NCBI GenBank assembly: GCA_934663595.1
Contig: CAKUKM010000006.1
Location: 67,629 to 131,628, forward strand
DNA: 64,000 nt
Origin: an uncultured Clostridia bacterium
Lineage (GTDB): Bacteria > Bacillota > Clostridia > Christensenellales > Aristaeellaceae
Direction of reading: 5' to 3'
Shown one piece after another: positions 59,741 to 64,000 of this stretch (position 1 is its first letter; the number at the start of each line of letters is the position of its first letter). Made by a program: the position numbers and the translations under genes. The notes below the pieces were generated by a model. That model made no database searches. It was not told where the DNA came from and worked only from the letters and a program-made list of their open reading frames with translations.

Positions 59741-60307
59741 ATGAACGGCGTCTGGTGGGCGGTGCTGGCCGCGGGAGCGGCTGCGGCGCTGCCGAAAAAA
59801 CAGCAGCACAATTTAATGAAGCTTCCTTCTTTTCGCGGCGTGGCGGAGGTGCGCTCCAGTCTTCCGGGGCGCATGCGTCTGTACGTTCCCACCGTTATGA
59901 GCGCCCCCGCGCAGGCGGAGGAAATGGCCCGGCAATTGCAGGGCACGGGCGTAATTCGCGCGGTTTCCGTGCAGCCGAAAACGGGCTGCGTGCTCGTGCT
60001 TTATGATGAATCGAAGGTGCAGGCGCCGGTGGTGCTGGGCGCCGTAATGAAGCTGATGGGACTGGATCAGAAATTGAATGCGATTCCGGTCGGCAAGGCG
60101 CGGCAGGGCGCGGCGATGCTGCTGCGCGCGGTGAATCAGGGCGTTCTGGACGCGACGGGCGGTTTGCTGGATGCAAAGACGGTGGCCGCCGCGGCGCTGA
60201 CGGTGGGCGCTCTGCGCAGCAAGGCGCGCATCGGCTGGGCGGCGCCGGGCGCGATGACGCTGCTTTGGTGGGCGTCGAATCTGTTTGGAGCGCGGGATTA
60301 TGAATAA
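59741..60307 (+). CDS. HMA2-like accessory protein 1
   Basis: A 188-residue protein. A short N-terminal helix (NGVWWAVLAAGAAAALP) precedes an HMA2-like ferredoxin-fold domain: SSLPGRMRLYVP, then VIRAVSVQPKTGCVLVLYDE. There is no CxxC metal site. The C-terminal part has helices (KTVAAAALTVGALRSK, PGAMTLLWWASNLF), so it is membrane-associated. It is the first gene of a P-type ATPase operon and may deliver or regulate the metal. GGAGGG sets the ATG. Its end overlaps the next gene by eight bases. Confidence 0.8.
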   Translation: MNGVWWAVLAAGAAAALPKKQQHNLMKLPSFRGVAEVRSSLPGRMRLYVPTVMSAPAQAEEMARQLQGTGVIRAVSVQPKTGCVLVLYDESKVQAPVVLGAVMKLMGLDQKLNAIPVGKARQGAAMLLRAVNQGVLDATGGLLDAKTVAAAALTVGALRSKARIGWAAPGAMTLLWWASNLFGARDYE

Positions 60308-60686
60308 GGTAGAAGAAGGATTTCTGCGGCTTTGCCTGAAGCCGACGGTGGAATGCAATCTGCCGGGGCGGCTGCGGCTGAGCTTTGGAAAATATCGCCT
60401 GCTGCCGAAGGAGGCGCTGCCCTATTTGCACTACATTCGCGACGTGCTCAGGCTGTTGAGCGGCGTTTCCGATGCGGAGATCAATCCGCGCATCGGCACG
60501 GTGCTGATTCGCTATGACGCGTCCGTCACCAATGCGCGCGCGATACTGCGCTGGGTGGACATCGTGGTGGACGAGGGCATTCGCCTGTCCAAAGAGGATA
60601 TCTGGCAGAATGCCGACGAGGAGAAGCTGGAGGAAATCGTGCGCAAGCGCCTGATTCTGCGGCTTCCCAATCAAAAAGAAGGGTAA
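60300..60686 (+). CDS. HMA2-like accessory protein 2
   Basis: A 128-residue soluble HMA2-like protein: ECNLPGRLRLSFGKY, then GVSDAEINPRIGTVLIRYDA, with a charged helical C terminus (EEKLEEIVRKRLILRLPNQK). No cysteine pair. It repeats the fold found in its three neighbours. The start overlaps the previous gene; the stop is two bases before the ATPase start. Confidence 0.82.
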   Translation: MNKVEEGFLRLCLKPTVECNLPGRLRLSFGKYRLLPKEALPYLHYIRDVLRLLSGVSDAEINPRIGTVLIRYDASVTNARAILRWVDIVVDEGIRLSKEDIWQNADEEKLEEIVRKRLILRLPNQKEG

Positions 60687-60688
60687 AC

Positions 60689-62866
60689 ATGTTAAGAGAA
60701 CATACGGATGATTTCATGAAGAGCCGCGTGATGCACAGCCTTCCGGGGCGGCTGCGTCTGGCGGCGGAGGGGCTTAAATATTTAAAGGACGAAAGCGGCG
60801 AAATCGCCGCGGAGCTGGCGGGCATCGCGGGCGTGCGCCGGGCGCGGATTACGCCCTGCACCGGCGGCATACTGCTTGAATACGATCGCGACGCGCTGGA
60901 TTCGCTGGATCTGGCCGAGCAGACCGATCTGGTGCTGGCGCGCCACAGCATGGCGGCGCTGCGGGCGCAGCATGCGGAAAAGGGCGAGGAAACCGCCGAA
61001 GCGCCGATGACGACCGCGCGTCTGGCCAAGCGACTGGCGATCAACGCCGGCGCGCTGGCGCTGGGCAACACGCTGTTTACCGCGCCGCTGGTGGGCGGAA
61101 GGCTCGCGAGCTTTACCTCTCTGGAGGCCATTGCGAGTCTCGGCCTGTCCGCGCCGATGGCGAAGAGCGCGTGGGAGGGGCTGCGGCGCGACCTGCGACC
61201 GAACGCGGATTTCCTGACCGTGACCTCCATCGTCGCCAGCCTCATGCTGGGCAACGCACATTCGGCGCTGATGATTCTGGCGCTTTCGGATCTGGCGGAG
61301 CTGATGACCTCGTACACGATCGAAAAGACGCGCTCGTCGATCAAGAAAATGCTCTCGGCCGACGAGGGCGAGGCCTGGAAGGTCATGCCGGACGGCCGGC
61401 TTGAGCGCCAGCCGATGAATCAGATCGCCGCGGGCGACACGGTGGCCGTGCATACGGGTGAGAAGATCTCGGTCGACGGCCGGGTGGTCTATGGCGCGGC
61501 GGTTGTGGATCAGAGCCCGATCACGGGCGAATTCGTGCCGGTGGAGAAGCGCGAGGGCGACGAGGTATTTGCCGGAACGGTCGTTAAGAGCGGAAACATT
61601 CACGTGCAGGCCGCGAAGGTGGGCGATCAGACGGTCATTTCCCGCATCGTGGGCATGGTCGAAGCCAGCGAGCTGAAAAAGGCGCCCATTCAGCGATACG
61701 CGGACAAATTCTCGAATTATCTGGTGCCGCTGAACTTCCTGCTGTGCCTGTCGGTATGGCTGGTAACGAAGAATCCGCAGAAGGCGCTGAAGATGCTGGT
61801 GATCGATTATTCGTGCGGCATCAAGCTTTCGACGGCGACGGCGTTCTCCGCGGCGATCAACACGGCGGTGCGCCAGGGCGTTCTGATTAAGGGCGGCGCG
61901 TTCATCGAGCAGATGAGCGGCGCGAACACCGTTCTGCTGGACAAGACCGGCACGATCACCGAGGGAAAGCCGAGAATCGTTTCCATGGCGCTGCTCAAGC
62001 AGGGAATGCGCCGCGAGGACGTGCTCGCCTATGCGATGGCGGCGGAGGAAACCAGCACGCATCCGCTGGCCGGCGCGATCATGCGCTACGGCCGCCAGCT
62101 CGGCGCGCAGCCGCTTCCGCACGACGACGTGGTGACGGAGGTTTCCCGCGGCAGCCGCACGCAGGCGGACGGAAAGACCGTGCGCGTGGGCAATCTGGAA
62201 TACATGCAGGAAAACGGCGTGGTCGCGGCCGCGCCCCTGCCCGACGACGGCGGCGCCATTCCCAATTACGTGGGCGTGGACGGCGAAATCGTGGCCGTAT
62301 TGTACGCGATGGACAGCCCGCGCGAAAACGTGCGCCGCGCAATCAACGCGCTGCGATACGACGGCGTGGGCGATATCGAGCTGCTGACGGGCGATCTGGA
62401 GGCGCAGGCGCGCACCGTGGCCGAGCAGGTCGGCGCAGACGGCTATCGCGCGCAGCTGCTGCCGGAGCAGAAGGCCGAGGCGGTTTTGAAGCTCCAGGTG
62501 CAGGGCAACGGCGTGGTTATGGTGGGCGACGGCATCAACGATGCGCCGGCGCTGGCGTATGCCGACGTGGGCATTTCGATGGGCAGCAAATCGACCGACA
62601 TCGCGATGGAAACCAGCGACGTGATCATCAACCGCGATGATCCGATGATGATTCCCGCGCTGCGGCGGCTTTCGCGCTCCACGATGCGCATCGTGCACCA
62701 GAATTTCGCGCTGGTGGTGGCGATCAATTCGGTCGGCCTGATTCTGGGCGCGGCCAGCGGCATTTCGGTAATGATGAGCGCGCTGATGCACAACGCGTCC
62801 ACGATACTGGTTGTCGCGAATTCTCTCCGGCTGATGTTCATGAAGCCCGGAGACGGGAGGGCATAA
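60689..62866 (+). CDS. P1B-type metal-transporting ATPase
   Basis: A 725-residue pump. Residues 1-90 are an HMA2-like domain (HSLPGRLRLAAEGL, VRRARITPCTGGILLEYDRD). Membrane helices follow. The actuator has SPITGEFVPVEK, the metal helix has DYSCGIKLSTATAFSAA in place of the usual CPx motif, the phosphorylation site is LLDKTGTITEG, the HP motif is TSTHPLAGAI, and GDGINDAPALAYADVG ends the domain. It moves a transition metal across the membrane using ATP. The unusual SCG/KLS membrane motif leaves the metal open; Mn, Zn or Fe are candidates. It overlaps the next gene as TAATG. Confidence 0.93.
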   Translation: MLREHTDDFMKSRVMHSLPGRLRLAAEGLKYLKDESGEIAAELAGIAGVRRARITPCTGGILLEYDRDALDSLDLAEQTDLVLARHSMAALRAQHAEKGEETAEAPMTTARLAKRLAINAGALALGNTLFTAPLVGGRLASFTSLEAIASLGLSAPMAKSAWEGLRRDLRPNADFLTVTSIVASLMLGNAHSALMILALSDLAELMTSYTIEKTRSSIKKMLSADEGEAWKVMPDGRLERQPMNQIAAGDTVAVHTGEKISVDGRVVYGAAVVDQSPITGEFVPVEKREGDEVFAGTVVKSGNIHVQAAKVGDQTVISRIVGMVEASELKKAPIQRYADKFSNYLVPLNFLLCLSVWLVTKNPQKALKMLVIDYSCGIKLSTATAFSAAINTAVRQGVLIKGGAFIEQMSGANTVLLDKTGTITEGKPRIVSMALLKQGMRREDVLAYAMAAEETSTHPLAGAIMRYGRQLGAQPLPHDDVVTEVSRGSRTQADGKTVRVGNLEYMQENGVVAAAPLPDDGGAIPNYVGVDGEIVAVLYAMDSPRENVRRAINALRYDGVGDIELLTGDLEAQARTVAEQVGADGYRAQLLPEQKAEAVLKLQVQGNGVVMVGDGINDAPALAYADVGISMGSKSTDIAMETSDVIINRDDPMMIPALRRLSRSTMRIVHQNFALVVAINSVGLILGAASGISVMMSALMHNASTILVVANSLRLMFMKPGDGRA

Positions 62867-63567
62867 TGCGCAGCGAACAGGGAGCGATTCATCTGGAGGT
62901 GCTGTCCGCCATCAGCGGGCGCATCCGACTGCAGCTGGAGCGGCCGGTGGAATCCGACGCGCCGTTTTGCAAAATTCCCGGCGTGCGCGCATGCCGGTAC
63001 AATCCGCGCATTCGCACGCTGCTGTGCGAATACGATCCGGACGCCATTTCCGAAGAGCAGCTGATCGTGCGGCTGGGCGCTGCCTACGCGGCGCAGACGG
63101 ACGCCAGCCTTCTGCACGTCAAGCGCTCCGAGGAGCAGGGCTTTTCCATGGCCCCGAGCGGCTATCTGGCGCTGCTGTGCATCGGCGTGGACGGCGCATT
63201 GTCCCTCGCGGGCTCGCCGCTTACGGCGATCACCCGCTGGCTGTCGACGGGCGCGACGCTGGCCGCGGTGGTGGAGCACGGGTATCAGGAGCTTCACGTG
63301 CGCGGCAGCTTTGATCCGGAGGTCATGTCCGTCGTGTATCTCATCAATTCCGTCGGCAAGCCCGGCGCGGTTCGCGCCAGTCTGCTGGCGTGGATTATTA
63401 CCTTTGGCCGCCATCTGATTCCGCGCGCGCCGCGCGAGCAGCCGTATCTGATTCGGCGCGCAAGCGGCGCTCTGACCCTCACGCCCATGGCGGGCGGCGA
63501 GAGCGAGCTGGCGTTTGCGGGCAACATGTTCCGGCAGGGCATGGAAATGATGGCGCACAAGGGCTGA
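62866..63567 (+). CDS. HMA2-like accessory protein 3 with membrane part
   Basis: A 233-residue protein. The N-terminal HMA2-like domain shows LSAISGRIRLQLERP, where Ser replaces the Pro of LPGR, and VRACRYNPRIRTLLCEYDPD. Hydrophobic segments follow (GYLALLCIGVDGALSLAGSP, ASLLAWIITFGRHLIP), so it is anchored in the membrane. The start overlaps the ATPase stop by one base, which implies coupled synthesis, perhaps in fixed ratio with the pump. Confidence 0.82.
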   Translation: MRSEQGAIHLEVLSAISGRIRLQLERPVESDAPFCKIPGVRACRYNPRIRTLLCEYDPDAISEEQLIVRLGAAYAAQTDASLLHVKRSEEQGFSMAPSGYLALLCIGVDGALSLAGSPLTAITRWLSTGATLAAVVEHGYQELHVRGSFDPEVMSVVYLINSVGKPGAVRASLLAWIITFGRHLIPRAPREQPYLIRRASGALTLTPMAGGESELAFAGNMFRQGMEMMAHKG

Positions 63568-63590
63568 CAAAAATAAGGAGGAGAATGAGT

Positions 63591-63857
63591 ATGTTTGGCA
63601 ACAATCCGTTGGTCAAGGGAATTCTGATCGGCGTGGGCGCGAGCCTGGTGGGCTTCTGCGCCTATAAGCACAACGAGGACAAGGTGGACGATTTCCTGCG
63701 CCGCCACGGCGTAAAGGTCAAGTCCCCCGCGGCGGGCTTCGAAACGATGTCCGTGGAGGATCTGATGCGCACGAAGGAGACCATCGAGGATCTGATCGCC
63801 GAAAAGGAAATGCAGGATCAGAGCGTGACGGTAGAGACTCCCGCCGCGGAAGCGTAA
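63591..63857 (+). CDS. Small one-helix protein of the metal-pump operon (DUF6110-like)
   Basis: An 88-residue protein with one N-terminal helix (PLVKGILIGVGASLVGFCAY) and a cytoplasmic helical tail (MSVEDLMRTKETIEDLIAEKE) of the DUF6110 kind. Small one-helix proteins next to P1B ATPases in mycobacteria (PacL) stabilise the pump and bind metal; this could be a functional counterpart, although the His/Asp-rich tail of PacL is missing. AAGGAGGAG lies seven bases before the ATG at 63591, so the ATG at 63585 is less likely. Confidence 0.8.
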   Translation: MFGNNPLVKGILIGVGASLVGFCAYKHNEDKVDDFLRRHGVKVKSPAAGFETMSVEDLMRTKETIEDLIAEKEMQDQSVTVETPAAEA

Positions 63858-63890
63858 TCAGAGCGCTTCCATCGCTTGGTTCGCATGCAA

Positions 63891-63915
63891 AAAGCGCCCC
63901 AATGAGGGGCGCTTT
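63891..63915 (+). terminator. Terminator of the metal-pump operon
   Basis: AAAGCGCCCC (63891-63900) pairs with GGGGCGCTTT (63906-63915), loop AATGA. Confidence 0.85.
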
Positions 63916-63941
63916 AGTCTGTCAAAAACCCAGGAGAGCTC

Positions 63942-63964
63942 GAGAGGGCCGAAGCCCTCTCGAA
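63942..63964 (-). terminator. Terminator-like hairpin at the right edge
   Basis: GAGAGGGC, CGAA, GCCCTCTC; it is the reverse complement of the 51928 hairpin. It probably ends a minus-strand gene that lies to the right of the window. No T run can be judged with confidence on the minus side. Confidence 0.55.
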
Positions 63965-64000
63965 CTAAAAATCGAGCTCAGCGACATGCGCGGTGAGCGC

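Overview
The window is a GC-rich stretch of a bacterial chromosome. It has strong AGGAGG-type ribosome binding sites, sigma-A promoters (TTGACA or TTGCGN, 17 bp, TATAAT, often with an upstream TGN), carbohydrate ABC transporters of the LplB/LplC type paired with YesM/YesN two-component genes, an alpha2-type glycyl-tRNA synthetase, AzlCD pairs and a cytoplasmic GH78 rhamnosidase. Together these suggest an anaerobic, saccharolytic member of the Bacillota (class Clostridia, probably a gut lineage). The genus cannot be fixed from the sequence. I saw no rRNA, tRNA, CRISPR array, prophage or insertion sequence.

Layout. Positions 1-7.9 kb hold the end of an ABC exporter, an acyl-CoA ligase/E2-like acyltransferase pair, a YfcE phosphodiesterase, an azlCD amino-acid exporter, a DUF1003 membrane protein and an M32 carboxypeptidase. 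Positions 7.9-32.8 kb are a carbohydrate block with three sugar-import systems. The first (minus, 15.6 to 7.9 kb) has two permeases, a solute-binding protein, a YesN/YesM pair and an FAD oxidoreductase, with an AraC regulator beside it. The second (plus, 16.9-24.0 kb) has a NagB-like protein, a binding protein, two permeases, a Gfo/Idh/MocA dehydrogenase and a NagA-like deacetylase. The third (minus, 30.7 to 24.1 kb) has a binding protein, two permeases, an FAD oxidoreductase, an enolase-superfamily enzyme and a 2-hydroxyacid dehydrogenase, transcribed away from a degenerate PrpR/sigma-54-activator-like regulator. None of the three has its own ATPase, so a shared MsmX-type ATPase encoded elsewhere is expected.

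Positions 32.9-46.8 kb carry housekeeping and accessory genes: panB, pgsA, rimO, a sugar isomerase, a second azlCD pair, an EamA transporter, a PHP phosphoesterase, an acetyltransferase cluster, a glycosyltransferase and a zinc-ribbon protein. Between PHP and the acetyltransferases lies a compact locus that looks like a type I toxin/antisense-RNA module. Positions 47.0-59.4 kb hold the rhamnosidase, a fused propeller/solute-binding protein, a YbjN protein, glpK, a very acidic protein with spaced basic motifs, and glyS. Positions 59.6-63.9 kb are a metal-pump operon in which three stand-alone HMA2-like proteins and a small one-helix protein surround a P1B-type ATPase.

Two things explain sequence that ordinary genes do not. 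First, a dispersed structured element occurs at least five times, each time at or just after a stop codon and in the orientation of the gene. It has a short hairpin, a conserved TTGCTGCCGCG linker and a long hairpin with a GGAAG loop. Its stems differ from copy to copy but still pair. Second, the 40.7-41.1 kb locus has a 31-residue hydrophobic peptide with an ideal Shine-Dalgarno sequence, and a convergent consensus promoter aimed at its 3' end.
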